Origin: Candidatus Methylomirabilota bacterium
GTDB lineage: Bacteria; Methylomirabilota; Methylomirabilia; Methylomirabilales; Methylomirabilaceae
Assembly (NCBI GenBank): GCA_028870115.1
Contig: JAGWQH010000107.1
Coordinates: 1-64,000, forward strand
Direction: 5' to 3'
DNA: 64,000 nt
Below the pieces are notes generated by a model. The model searched no databases. It was not told the origin of the DNA and saw only the letters and a program-made list of their open reading frames with translations. Both the position numbers and the translations under genes were made by a program. Each line of letters starts with the position of its first letter. Positions within the stretch are counted from its first letter, which is position 1. Below, piece after piece: positions 16,069 to 25,400 of the stretch.

Positions 16069-17322
16069 TCATAGGTTGATGAGGTACGACGTAGCTTTTC
16101 TGTGCAGGGCGCTTAGCCAGTCCAGTGGCGGCTTCCCGGTACCGTGTCCCTCACCGAACCGTCCGATAAAGTCCTCGACGAGATGTATATGCGTGATGCG
16201 CCAGTCAAGCGGGATGACCTGAATGAGGGCGTTATACGCCTGCACGAGTCTTTCGTTACGCCTTCGCTCCAAAACGAATAATCGAATCTTCGAGGTCTGC
16301 CGGACGAATTCGATGAGATCCCGGAACGGTTTCGACATATACCCTCGCATACGCGGAAAGTAGGGGTCGTCGTCGTGGTCGATGCCCGCGGCGGCAAGCT
16401 GGAAGTGCATGAACGGGGTTTGCCCTCCCGTCTCCCCTAACTTTTGTTGAGGTTTGCCCCCCAGTTCCTCCACGCCTTCGAACACCACGCTGTTGGGGAA
16501 GGTGAAGAACAGGCGCACCCGGTTGAAGTAGGTCCCATAGTCGCAGTGCTCCCGCATCCGCTTGAGCACCGCAACGGCGCTCCGTGCGGCCTTCGCGGCG
16601 TTATTCAAATACTGAATCATCTCACTGACGATCGCCTCTTCTCCGAGATTCGGCAAAGAGGGCATCGAACCGTCGGGATCGCCGATGCGCGAGAGCAGGC
16701 AGGCTTTAAGCAGTTCCGGTATCGCGGGCGCAAATGCCGTTTCGACTGCTTGATGAATCCGTACGAACCACCGCTCATCCAGTGTTCCGGTGAAGGAGTG
16801 GATCAATTCAATATTCTCCAAGCTGACCGGCTTTTTGGGATCTTTGCGGTAGTAGTTCCAGAGGGCGTAGAGGCCATAGGACATCGTCGGTTCCATACCG
16901 ATCCGCCTTGAGGCGCGCCAGAGCGGCACCGCGAGTGGCGCAGGCAGGATCTTCGGACTCTGATCCTGCATCAGTTCCGATACATTGCCATAGGGGCATA
17001 TCTCTCGGAAGTAGGCGTGCGTGGACATGGCGTAGATCAACATCAGGCGACAGGCCACCGGCCATGGTAGATCCTCGAATGACCAGCAGGGAACCTCCAG
17101 CCGTCTGACTGAGTCAGCGACCGTCCGCTCGCTGATCGTCTGTTCGAGCAAATAGGCCATCGCGTCTAGCTGTATGAAATCGTTCGTCCGTTCAGCGTGA
17201 CCGGCATCCTCCGGCAGCCACCGCAAGGGCCGCTCTGCGAGAAACCCCGTCTCGAACGACACGCCATGCTGTTCCATGAGCCGTCTGACTTCGTTCTGGA
17301 GTATCGTAGAATCGTTTTTCAT
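16069..17322 (-). CDS. Indoleamine 2,3-dioxygenase-family haem protein
   Basis: This 417-residue, largely helical protein has no signal peptide. The blocks SYGLYALWNYY, LFFTFPNSVVFEGVEELGG, GGQTPFMHF and the C-terminal YMSKPFRDLIEFVRQ ... DWRITHIHLVEDFI follow the order seen in indoleamine 2,3-dioxygenases. The His in THIHLVEDFI is at the place of the proximal haem ligand (H346 of human IDO1). Family members cleave the indole ring of tryptophan, but bacterial IDO-like proteins are diverse and some have other roles (for example PrnB). No kynurenine pathway gene accompanies it, so the substrate is open. Divergent neighbours are a small peptide ORF and a CBS protein. Confidence 0.8.
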   Translation of the reverse strand: MKNDSTILQNEVRRLMEQHGVSFETGFLAERPLRWLPEDAGHAERTNDFIQLDAMAYLLEQTISERTVADSVRRLEVPCWSFEDLPWPVACRLMLIYAMSTHAYFREICPYGNVSELMQDQSPKILPAPLAVPLWRASRRIGMEPTMSYGLYALWNYYRKDPKKPVSLENIELIHSFTGTLDERWFVRIHQAVETAFAPAIPELLKACLLSRIGDPDGSMPSLPNLGEEAIVSEMIQYLNNAAKAARSAVAVLKRMREHCDYGTYFNRVRLFFTFPNSVVFEGVEELGGKPQQKLGETGGQTPFMHFQLAAAGIDHDDDPYFPRMRGYMSKPFRDLIEFVRQTSKIRLFVLERRRNERLVQAYNALIQVIPLDWRITHIHLVEDFIGRFGEGHGTGKPPLDWLSALHRKATSYLINL

Positions 17323-17516
17323 CGGTCACCCGCCCTTTGCTGATGTCTCGCGGTCATGAGAAGTTCGTTATGCCGACGCTACGTTCACGAACAATGTAGC
17401 ATGTTGTTAAGCTCGCAGGCTACACAGCCCGCTTCCTTGACATAAACGAGGCTGGTCATTACATTAAATGTGAAGGCGGCAATGTGCAAGCGTCCCCCAT
17501 GGAGAGGAGGTAGCCC
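17323..17516. other. Intergenic region upstream of the IDO-like gene
   Basis: No gene seen. It contains CCCATGG repeats flanking AGGAGG (17495-17520), which serve the small ORF below. I find no strong promoter for either direction. Confidence 0.35.
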
Positions 17517-17630
17517 ATGGGGGCAGTATGGGAAGTAGGAATGCCTGAATATTCGGATTCGCAAGAGGTCGAGGTACGTGTACAGCCCTTCAGGTCCTGC
17601 CGCCTGCCTGAAGGGCTGTACTGTTTCTGA
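17517..17630 (+). CDS. Possible 37-residue peptide ahead of the CBS gene
   Basis: An ATG at 17517 lies six to seven bases after a perfect AGGAGG and opens a 37-codon frame ending in TGA at 17628. The peptide is acidic in the middle and ends RSCRLPEGLYCF, with two Cys. Its last third is encoded by the perfect inverted repeat at 17581-17620, so it could be a leader peptide whose translation affects that hairpin. I recognise no homologue, and the alternative is a chance frame next to a chance Shine-Dalgarno. Confidence 0.35.
   Translation: MGAVWEVGMPEYSDSQEVEVRVQPFRSCRLPEGLYCF
17581..17620. repeat. 14-bp perfect inverted repeat
   Basis: TACAGCCCTTCAGG (17581-17594) and CCTGAAGGGCTGTA (17607-17620) flank a 12-base loop. 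No U-tract follows on either strand. It overlaps the end of the small ORF and lies 80 bases before the CBS gene. Confidence 0.7.
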
Positions 17631-17699
17631 GGCGGGGTGGTCGGAGGGGAAGAGACCGCCGTTTTTGTGTTATCCGACAGTTGCAAGGAGGGATATAAG

Positions 17700-18161
17700 A
17701 TGAAGGTGCGAGACGGCATGGTGACCGATCTGGTGACGGCTCTACCATGGGAGACCGCCGCCGAGGTCGCGCGTAAGATGCGTGACCACAGGGTAGGGTG
17801 CGTGTTGATCTCCAATGAGGGCAGACTTCTCGGCCTCATGACCGATCGGGAGATCACCATCAAGTGTGTCGCCGAGGGGTGGGACCCCAAGACCACTCGG
17901 ATCGAGGAGATCATGATCCGCAATCCGTACACGATCGCTCCCGATTTCGAGATGGCTGAGGCTGCGCGGCTCTTTGGCCAGCGTAAAGTCAGGCGCTTCC
18001 CTGTTGTCGAGAACGGCCAGAAACTGCTTGGCATCCTTTCTGTCGCCGATGTGGCTCCCGACTTTAAGACGTACTTTGACGGGATCTTCCACGAACTTAT
18101 CGAATGGCGCCATGAGGCAAAGGGCCAGCACGCCGGATGGGAGGGCACCTGCGCCCATTAG
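17700..18161 (+). CDS. Tandem CBS-domain protein
   Basis: This is a 153-residue protein made of one pair of CBS motifs: VRDGMVTDLVTALPWETAA ... GLMTDREI and IEEIMIRNPYTIAPDFEMAE ... GILSVADV. CBS pairs (Bateman modules) bind adenine nucleotides or NAD-like ligands and report energy status. AAGGAGG eight bases upstream fixes the start at 17700. No partner enzyme domain is attached. It is similar in plan to mycobacterial Hrp1 and to the three CBS proteins encoded at 38.8, 41.2 and 53.7 kb. Confidence 0.88.
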   Translation: MKVRDGMVTDLVTALPWETAAEVARKMRDHRVGCVLISNEGRLLGLMTDREITIKCVAEGWDPKTTRIEEIMIRNPYTIAPDFEMAEAARLFGQRKVRRFPVVENGQKLLGILSVADVAPDFKTYFDGIFHELIEWRHEAKGQHAGWEGTCAH

Positions 18162-18180
18162 GAGGTCTGAGGCGAAACGG

Positions 18181-18236
18181 AAAGCCGCTACCAGCCATAA
18201 GTTGCAGCTACGCTTGTTGCTGGTAGCGGCTTTTTT
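18181..18236. terminator. Bidirectional intrinsic terminator
   Basis: AAAGCCGCTACCAGC (18181-18195) pairs perfectly with GCTGGTAGCGGCTTT (18219-18233), flanked by A-run and T-run. It separates the CBS gene from the convergent flavoprotein gene and should work in both directions. Confidence 0.9.
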
Positions 18237-18780
18237 AGAGGAGTGGAAGATTACACTGGGCGTCCTGCTCCAGGAGCCGCCGCATGGTGGCGAGATCCTC
18301 CTGGGGTAACAGTTCCGGCAAGTGGTGGAGGCAGAGAGGGCTTTGGTTGGCCACGAGCTTTCCTTCGACGATGTCGGCCAGGTAAAAGAGGTGAGACCCG
18401 GCGTCAAATACTGTCCTGACTTCACACTCCAGATAGCCGACAGTCCCTATCAGGATGGGGCTGCCGGTCGTCCCGCGCTCAGAGGGGACTGCCGCAAACT
18501 TATCCATGGCTCGGCCGGACCGGAAGCCGAAGTGGGCCACCAATGGCCATTGATCCTTCCCGAGCAGGTTCAGTGCAAACTTTCTGCTAACCTCAATAAG
18601 TTCGCGGGTAAAGGTCGTCCGGCCAATCCCGACCAGAATGCGAGGGATCTGGGGGACGATGGTTGCCGGCACTACCCAGCACACAATCTGGCCACTGGAT
18701 CGGTCCTGATGGGCTGCCGTCAGGACAAAGATCTCATAATCCAGCTTACCGAGCACCGCTGCAACACTGTTTTCGTCCAT
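18235..18780 (-). CDS. Flavin reductase-like FMN-binding protein
   Basis: This 181-residue protein has the split-barrel flavin reductase fold: KLDYEIFVLTAAHQDRSSGQIVCWV at the start, then PRILVGIGRTTFTRELI and SRKFALNLLGKDQWPLVAHFG, as in FMN-binding domains of flavin reductases and of the C-terminal part of some flavodiiron-related proteins. It probably binds FMN and may reduce flavin or an unknown acceptor with NAD(P)H. It is monocistronic, ending inside the shared terminator. Substrate and partner are unknown. Confidence 0.78.
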   Translation of the reverse strand: MDENSVAAVLGKLDYEIFVLTAAHQDRSSGQIVCWVVPATIVPQIPRILVGIGRTTFTRELIEVSRKFALNLLGKDQWPLVAHFGFRSGRAMDKFAAVPSERGTTGSPILIGTVGYLECEVRTVFDAGSHLFYLADIVEGKLVANQSPLCLHHLPELLPQEDLATMRRLLEQDAQCNLPLL

Positions 18781-18890
18781 GGCACCTCCTCAAAGGTGGG
18801 AAGCCAGCCAACTCTAACACACGTCCTGTCAAGGGCCAAGTCTGGCCCCTAATCTCCGGCTAGCTCAGGATTAGGGTCGCATAGGTGGTG

Positions 18891-18919
18891 TTGACATGCT
18901 GAGATATAGGGAGTATTAA
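18891..18919 (+). promoter_or_regulatory. Strong sigma-70-type promoter of the first Cus operon
   Basis: TTGACA (18891-18896), a 17-base spacer, then TATTAA (18914-18919). The -10 is embedded in GTAT-TAAT-ATAC (18913-18924), a dyad that could be an operator and resembles the palindrome upstream of the second Cus operon. Confidence 0.7.
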
Positions 18920-18959
18920 TATACTGACAGTGACTGACTGCGTGTGGAGGCCAAGCCGG

Positions 18960-19259
18960 ATGCGACAATTCAGCAAGCTAAAAGCGGTGTTTTTAGTGGC
19001 GGCAGTAGTTGTGGCCATGGTTGCCGCCGTGTGTATCTGCCCTTTCGGCTTGATGGCGAATGCTCAGATGGCCACAATGATGGATCGCGATATGGGCGCA
19101 CAGACGACGGATGGAATGTGTCCGATGCTGTGCGGAGCCCCTCCGTACGCTGCTGGCGTTGAACCGAATGGCTTTGTCCTCGGGCTGCGTGCCGTTTACC
19201 CCGTTCTGAACCCTGCTTCCGCGGTTCGCCCCATCTTCCACCCTCCTACACTCGCCTGA
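18960..19259 (+). CDS. Small membrane-anchored protein heading the first Cus operon
   Basis: This 99-residue protein has a strong N-terminal hydrophobic helix (KAVFLVAAVVVAMVAAVCIC), then a Met/Cys segment with MATMMDRDMG and CPMLCG, and a C-terminus ending IFHPPTLA. It is secreted or anchored and could bind Cu(I)/Ag(I). GGAGG lies nine to ten bases upstream of the chosen ATG. The gene at 27896, in the same position ahead of the second operon, also ends in a PP-aromatic tail (LFKPPRFTFF). I do not recognise a named family. Confidence 0.65.
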   Translation: MRQFSKLKAVFLVAAVVVAMVAAVCICPFGLMANAQMATMMDRDMGAQTTDGMCPMLCGAPPYAAGVEPNGFVLGLRAVYPVLNPASAVRPIFHPPTLA

Positions 19260-19496
19260 CATCTTTCAACTCTCCCTAAACGAACTCGGTCATTACCACA
19301 CTTGATCCGGGCGCTCGACCCTTTGGCGCCAGACGCCTGTCTTTTCTCTTCGCAGGTCGGCCTCGTGCGTCAAGAGGCGCCTGACGCTTGCAGGAAGGCG
19401 GCGAAGGTTGGTTCCACGCGCTGCCCGTGCCCGGATTGTGGTGAGTGACCACTGGTAGCTTAGGCTGAATCTCTCCGACTATTCAGGGAGGAAACG

Positions 19497-20786
19497 ATGC
19501 ACTACAAGGGACATCTCGCAATCGGTGTCATGCTCGTGCTGTTGGCCGCAGCGCCGTGCGCTGCTGAGCAATCTCTGACTCTCACGTTAGAAGCGGGCAC
19601 CGATCTCGGCAAGTTGCTCGCGGAAGCACTCAGATCGAATCCCGAGATCCTGGCGGCGCGAAAAGCGGTTCAGGCCGCGCAGGCCAGGATCGTCCAGGCC
19701 CGCTCCCTTGATGATCCGGAGGTGGACATCGAGAGCTGGGCGATCCCATTTAAGCAGCCCACGAACGTGAACCAAGCCAGCACGCATATGGTAAACCTTC
19801 GCCAGCGACTCCCATTCCCAGGCAAGCTTCGACTCAGGGGTGACGTGGCCACCCAGGAGCAAGCCATGGCAGCGGCTCGCTACCGTGCCAAAGAGCGAGA
19901 GATCATTGCCGCCGTAAAGAAGGGATACGCTGATCTGTTTATGGCCGACCGCGAGATCCAGATCACCCAAGAGCAACTCGATCTCCTTGAGCGGATCCTT
20001 AAGACAGCCGAGGTCAGGTACGCGGTTGGCAAGGTCACGCAACAGGATGTGATGAAGGCCCAGGTCGAGCAGAGCGACCTTATCAATCGACTCATCACCG
20101 CGGAGCAGGCGAGGCAATCCGCTGAGGCCAAGCTCAACACAGTCCTGAACCGTCCAACCGATGCCCCCATCGGCCGAACGATCGAGCGGGAGCCCTCCAC
20201 CATGCCCTTTGAGCAGAAGGACCTCTACAAACTGACCATCGATTCGAGTCCAGAGCTTCAAGAGGCGTCCTCCGGCCTCAAGCGGGCAGAACTGTCTCAC
20301 GAACTCGCTATCAAAAATCAGAAATACCCAGACTTCACGGTCGGCCTCGGCTATTGGTATATCCCTCAAGGAAACTTCCACAATACCTATTCGGGATTGC
20401 TCACCCTCACGATCCCGTTCTTCTGGACGAACGCTAAGCACGACAAAGAGGTCGAAGAGGCATCGGCTCAGATCGCTCGGGCTGAGGCGAGCTACCGGGC
20501 GGCGAAAAACCTCGCGTTTCTCGAAGTCCGGGAGAATCTGATCAGAGCCACGGCAGCCCGGAAATCAGTGACCTTGTATCAGACTGGCCTGTTACCCCAG
20601 GCGGAGTTGTCATTGAAGTCGGCAGAGGCTGCTTACCGGACCGGCCGCCTTGAGTTTACCGGCCTCCTGGAGGCCGAGCGGGCGCTTCGCGATGTCCGCC
20701 TTGGCTACTATCGCGCCCTCGTGGCACTCGAGCAGAGCCTGGCTGATCTCGAGCGGGCCGTCGGCCGCGATATCTTGAGTGATTGA
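19497..20786 (+). CDS. cusC: Outer-membrane efflux channel (TolC/CusC family)
   Basis: This 429-residue protein has a cleavable signal peptide (HLAIGVMLVLLAAAPCAAEQ) and the two-fold repeated coiled-coil/beta architecture of TolC-like channels. Each half contains the long helices ending in LNTVLNRPTD and LIRATAARKSVTLYQTGLLPQAELS. It should form the outer-membrane exit of the RND pump encoded downstream. A GGGAGG site precedes it. Its paralogue at 28788 shares the same plan. It could equally serve Czc-type pumps; Cus is inferred from the pump gene. Confidence 0.85.
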   Translation: MHYKGHLAIGVMLVLLAAAPCAAEQSLTLTLEAGTDLGKLLAEALRSNPEILAARKAVQAAQARIVQARSLDDPEVDIESWAIPFKQPTNVNQASTHMVNLRQRLPFPGKLRLRGDVATQEQAMAAARYRAKEREIIAAVKKGYADLFMADREIQITQEQLDLLERILKTAEVRYAVGKVTQQDVMKAQVEQSDLINRLITAEQARQSAEAKLNTVLNRPTDAPIGRTIEREPSTMPFEQKDLYKLTIDSSPELQEASSGLKRAELSHELAIKNQKYPDFTVGLGYWYIPQGNFHNTYSGLLTLTIPFFWTNAKHDKEVEEASAQIARAEASYRAAKNLAFLEVRENLIRATAARKSVTLYQTGLLPQAELSLKSAEAAYRTGRLEFTGLLEAERALRDVRLGYYRALVALEQSLADLERAVGRDILSD

Positions 20787-20860
20787 GCGAAAAAGTGATG
20801 AAGTGACCGTGGGCGGCGAAGCCGTGCGCCCCATAACAATAGACTGGAAGGAACACATTA

Positions 20861-22462
20861 ATGATAAAGAACAGAAGAGACGCTCTCGTAGTCGTCGCGC
20901 TCATCCTGCTGAGCGCCGGCTGCAGTCAAGGCAATGCCCCGAGTGGCCAAGCTGCTCAGCAGGGACAGGACATGATGCCCGCTGAAAAGCCTATGGCTGC
21001 CAAGGAGATGCAGGGGATGCCCGGAATGCCCATGCCTTCAGGGGGGATCATGGTTGACCCGGTCAAGCAGCAGCTTATCGGTCTCAGAATAGCCGAAGCG
21101 ACTTATCAGCCTCTGGAGAAGACCATTCGGACGGTGGGGCGGATCGAGTATGACGAGCGAAAACTGAAGCAGATCAATACCAAGATCGAAGGGTGGATCG
21201 AACACCTCTATGTGGACTTTACCGGAAAGCTGGTGAAGAAAGGCGACCCGCTTTTCACTATCTACAGCCCGGAGTTGCTGTCAACCCAGGAAGAATACCT
21301 TCTCGCACTGCAAGCGAAGCAACAGATCGGCGGAAGCCCCTTTAGCCGGGTGGCTGCCGCGGGGAACTCGCTGCTCGAGGCGGCGCGGCGGCGTCTACTG
21401 CTGTGGGACATCACCTCAGAGCAGATCGCTGAGCTTGAGCAGAGCGGCAAACCGACCAAGACGCTGACCATCGTGTCCCCCATCGACGGCTTCGTCGTCG
21501 ACAAGATGGCGTTTGAAGGAATGCGAGTAGAGCCCTCGATGGTGCTGTATAAGATCGCCGATCTCTCCACGGTCTGGGTCTACGCCGACATCTACGAGTA
21601 TGAGCTTCCCCTTATCAAGGTCGGAGAACAGGCCTCGATCCGCCTCTCGTACTATCCCGGCCAGATATTCCGGGGACGGGTCATCTACCTCTATCCGTCC
21701 CTTGACAGTAAGACCAGAACGGCCAAGGTCCGGCTGGAACTCCCCAATACGGGTGCCGTGAGGCTCAAGCCGGGGATGTTTGCCGACATCGAATTGAAGG
21801 TGGCGCTTGGGCGACGGCTGGCGGTCCCCTCCGAGGCGATCCTCGATTCGGGGACGCGGCAGATCGTCTTTGTGGACAAGGGCGAAGGGCACTTCGAACC
21901 GAAGGAGGTCACCTTGGGCCTCAGGGTCAGTGACCGGCAGGAGATTCTCTCTGGTCTCACACCAGGCACCCGGGTGGTGGCCAGCGCCAACTTCTTCCTC
22001 GATTCTGAGAGCAAACTGCGGGAGTCGATGGGGGCCATGGCCGGGATGGCCGGCATGGAGCGGATGCGGATGGGAGGCATGGAGGGGATGCAAGGGATGG
22101 AGGGAATGCCGATGCCGGGTAAGGCGCCCGCTGGACCTCAGCAGCAAAAGGTGGGCGGTATTACCATCGCCCTGTCAACGGTCCCCAGCCCTACGAGGGT
22201 TGGCGCGAACACCCTCCAGGTTCGGCTGATCGATGAGAAGGGTCAGGCGATCACACATGCCAAGGTCTCCGTAAGTTACACCATGCCGATGCCGGGGATG
22301 AGTCCAGTACGGGTTGAGGCCCCGCTCTCCAGAGAGGGTTTCTACGAGGCGAAGGCGAACCTGGCGATGGGAGGCACCTGGGAGGTCACCGTGAAGGCTA
22401 CCATCCCCGGCAAGCCCGAGGTTAAAGCGACTTTTTCCGTGACGGCAGGAGGCGGGCAATGA
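20861..22462 (+). CDS. cusB: RND periplasmic adaptor (CusB-like) with fused YtkA-like domain
   Basis: This 533-residue protein has a lipoprotein signal (LILLSAGCSQG), a Met-rich N-terminal spacer (MQGMPGMPMP), and then the membrane-fusion core with barrel-sandwich and beta-barrel domains (KTIRTVGRIEYDERKL, LTIVSPIDGFVVDKMAFEG, GMFADIEL). A second Met-rich hinge follows near 395-425. An extra C-terminal 90-residue domain (VGGITIALSTVPSP ... GTWEVTVKA) has the immunoglobulin-like look of YtkA/FixH-type periplasmic domains. It bridges pump and channel and probably hands over Cu(I)/Ag(I). It overlaps the pump gene by four bases. The paralogue at 30073 lacks the extra domain. Confidence 0.85.
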   Translation: MIKNRRDALVVVALILLSAGCSQGNAPSGQAAQQGQDMMPAEKPMAAKEMQGMPGMPMPSGGIMVDPVKQQLIGLRIAEATYQPLEKTIRTVGRIEYDERKLKQINTKIEGWIEHLYVDFTGKLVKKGDPLFTIYSPELLSTQEEYLLALQAKQQIGGSPFSRVAAAGNSLLEAARRRLLLWDITSEQIAELEQSGKPTKTLTIVSPIDGFVVDKMAFEGMRVEPSMVLYKIADLSTVWVYADIYEYELPLIKVGEQASIRLSYYPGQIFRGRVIYLYPSLDSKTRTAKVRLELPNTGAVRLKPGMFADIELKVALGRRLAVPSEAILDSGTRQIVFVDKGEGHFEPKEVTLGLRVSDRQEILSGLTPGTRVVASANFFLDSESKLRESMGAMAGMAGMERMRMGGMEGMQGMEGMPMPGKAPAGPQQQKVGGITIALSTVPSPTRVGANTLQVRLIDEKGQAITHAKVSVSYTMPMPGMSPVRVEAPLSREGFYEAKANLAMGGTWEVTVKATIPGKPEVKATFSVTAGGGQ

Positions 22463-25400
22463 TCGAGCGTCTCATCGCCTGCAGCGCACGGAACCGCTTC
22501 TTGGTCTTCCTTGCGGTCATCTTTCTCTCTTTCTGGGGGATCTACGCCCTTCGAGGGGTCCCGCTGGATGCGATCCCGGACCTCTCCGATGTCCAGGTCA
22601 TCATCTTCACCGACTGGCCCGGCCGCAGCCCTGACTTGGTCGAGGATCAGATCACCTATCCCATCATCACCAAGCTCGTGTCTGCTCCCAGGGTCAAGTT
22701 CGTACGAGGTCAATCGTTCTTCGGCCTCTCGTTTGTCTATGTGATTTTTGAGGATGGTACCGACATCTACTGGGCCCGCAGCCGGGTCCTCGAGTACATG
22801 CAGGGGGTGGCGGGGAGGCTGCCGGCGGGGGTGGTTCCAACCCTGGGTCCCGATGCCACTGGCGTCGGGTGGGTGTACCAGTATGCCGTCATCGACCGAA
22901 GCGGCAGATATGATCTGGCCTTCCTCCGCAGCCTCCAGGACTGGCACCTTCGGTATGCGCTGGCCAGCGTTCCCGGAGTTGCCGAGGTGGCCAGCGTGGG
23001 GGGATTCGTCAAGCAGTACCAAGTGAATGTCAACCCGAATGCGCTGCTCGCCTATAACATCCCACTCAACTCCGTCATCGAAGCGATCCGCCGGAGCAAC
23101 AACGACGTGGGTGGCCGGGCCATCGAAGCCTCCGGCACCGAGTACATGGTACGTGGAAGAGGCTACATCCAGTCAGCGGCTGATCTGGAGAACGTCCCCC
23201 TGGGGGCAGGCGACCAGGGTACGCCGATTCTCCTGCGGGATATCGCAAGGGTCCAGATCGGCGCCGACATGCGGCGGGGTATCACCGACTATAACGGCGA
23301 GGGCGAGGCCGTTGGGGGCGTCATCGTCATGCGCTATGGTGAGAACGCCCTTGACGTGATCAACGGCGTCAAGGCCAAGATCGACGAGATCAAGCCATCC
23401 CTTCCCGATGGAATTGAGATCGTCTCAGTCTACGACCGCTCCAGCCTTATTCAGCGCGCCATCGCCACGCTCAAAGAGAAACTGATCGAGGAAAGCATCA
23501 TTGTCAGCCTGGTCTCCATCATCTTCCTGCTCCATTTTCGGAGCGCCCTGGTCGCGATCCTGATCCTCCCGATCGCCATCCTCCTGGCCTTCATCCCGAT
23601 GTACTACATGCGCCTCACTTCCAATATCATGTCGCTTGGTGGGATCGCCATCGCCATCGGCGCGATGGTCGATGCTGCCATCGTGATGATCGAGAATGCC
23701 CACAAGCGACTGGAGCGGTGGGAGCATGAGGGGAGGCCAGGCGATCGCGCCCAGGTCATCATCCAGGCGGCAAAGGAGGTTGGTAAGCCGCTTTTCTTCT
23801 CCCTGCTGGTCATCACGGTCTCCTTCATCCCGGTCTTCACCCTGGAGGCCCAGGAGGGGCGCCTCTTCAAGCCCCTGGCCTACACCAAAACCTTCGCGAT
23901 GTTCTTCGCCTCTCTCCTCTCAGTCACCCTGGCCCCGGCCCTTATGCTTCTCTTGATCCGGGGGCGGATCGCGGTGGAGTCGAAGAATCCCGTCAGTCGG
24001 TTCCTCATCAGACTCTATAATCCGGTGGTTCAGACGGTCCTGCGCTTCCGCAAGACGACTGTGGTTCTGGCGCTTGTGGTCCTGGCCGCAACCATCCCCG
24101 CCTTCCTTCGCCTTGGCTCCGAGTTCATGCCACCGCTGCATGAAGGGACGATCATCTACATGCCCTCGGCCCTGCCAGGGCTCTCCGTCACCCCGGCAGG
24201 CCAGATCCTCCATATCCAGGATAAGCTCCTCCGCCAGTTTCCCGAGGTGCAGTCGGTCTTTGGCAAGATCGGCAGGGTCGAGTCCCCGACCGATCCGGCC
24301 CCCATCATGATGGTCGAGACTCTGGTTGAGCTGAAGCCAGAGTCCGAGTGGCGCAAGGTCCGGCGGGATCGGTGGTACTCCCGCTGGGCCCCCGAGCCGG
24401 TAAAGACGCTGTTGCAGCCGGTCTGGCCGGAAGAGCGGACCAGAACCTTCGACGAACTCGTGGACGCCATGGATGCCCAGATGCGCTTTCCAGGGATGCC
24501 GAACGTCTGGTGGATGCCGATCCAGACCCGGACCGAGATGCTGGCCACAGGCTTCAGGAGTGTCCTTGGGCTTAAGATCTTCGGTCCTGACCTCCAGGTC
24601 ATCGACCGGATCGGACGGGAGATCGAGGCAGCCATAGGCATGGTCCCGGGAACCCGCAGCGTCCTCTCAGAGCGAACGACCGGCGGCTATTTCATCGACT
24701 TCAGGGTCCGTCGGCAGGAGGCGGCACGCTACGGCCTCCGGGTCGAGGATGTGGAAGATCTCATCGAGACCGCCATCGGGGGAAAAGAGATCTCAATGAC
24801 GATCGAAGGGCGGGAGCGGTATCCGATCCAGCTCCGGTATCCTCGGGAGTTACGTGACGATGTGGAGACGCTGAAGCGGGTCCTGGTCCCGACGCCGACA
24901 GGGGCCCAGGTTCCCATCGCCCAACTGGCCGACCTCCGGATCACGACAGGCCCTTCATCCATTCGAGACGAAGGCGGGGTCTTGGTAGGGTATGTCTTCA
25001 TCGATGTGACCGGTCGGGACCTGGTCGGCTACGTGCAAGAGGCCAAGAAGGTGATCGCCGAGCGCGTGCAGATCCCGAAGGGCTACTATCTGAGCTGGGC
25101 AGGGCAATTCCAGTACTTCGAACGCGCCAAGGCCCGTCTGATGATTGTCGTTCCGTTGACCCTGGCGATCATCTTCCTTCTCCTGTTCCTCAACTTCAAC
25201 TCGGTCGCCAAGACCCTCATCGTCCTTCTCTCCATCCCCTTCTCTCTGGTAGGCGGGATCTGGTTGCTCTATCTACTCGGCTATCACCTGAGCGTGGCGG
25301 TCTGGGTCGGGATCATTGCCCTGGCCGGGGTCGCCGCCGAGACCGGGGTGGTGATGATCGTCTATCTCGACGAGGTCTACGAGCGTCGGGCCGAGGAAGG

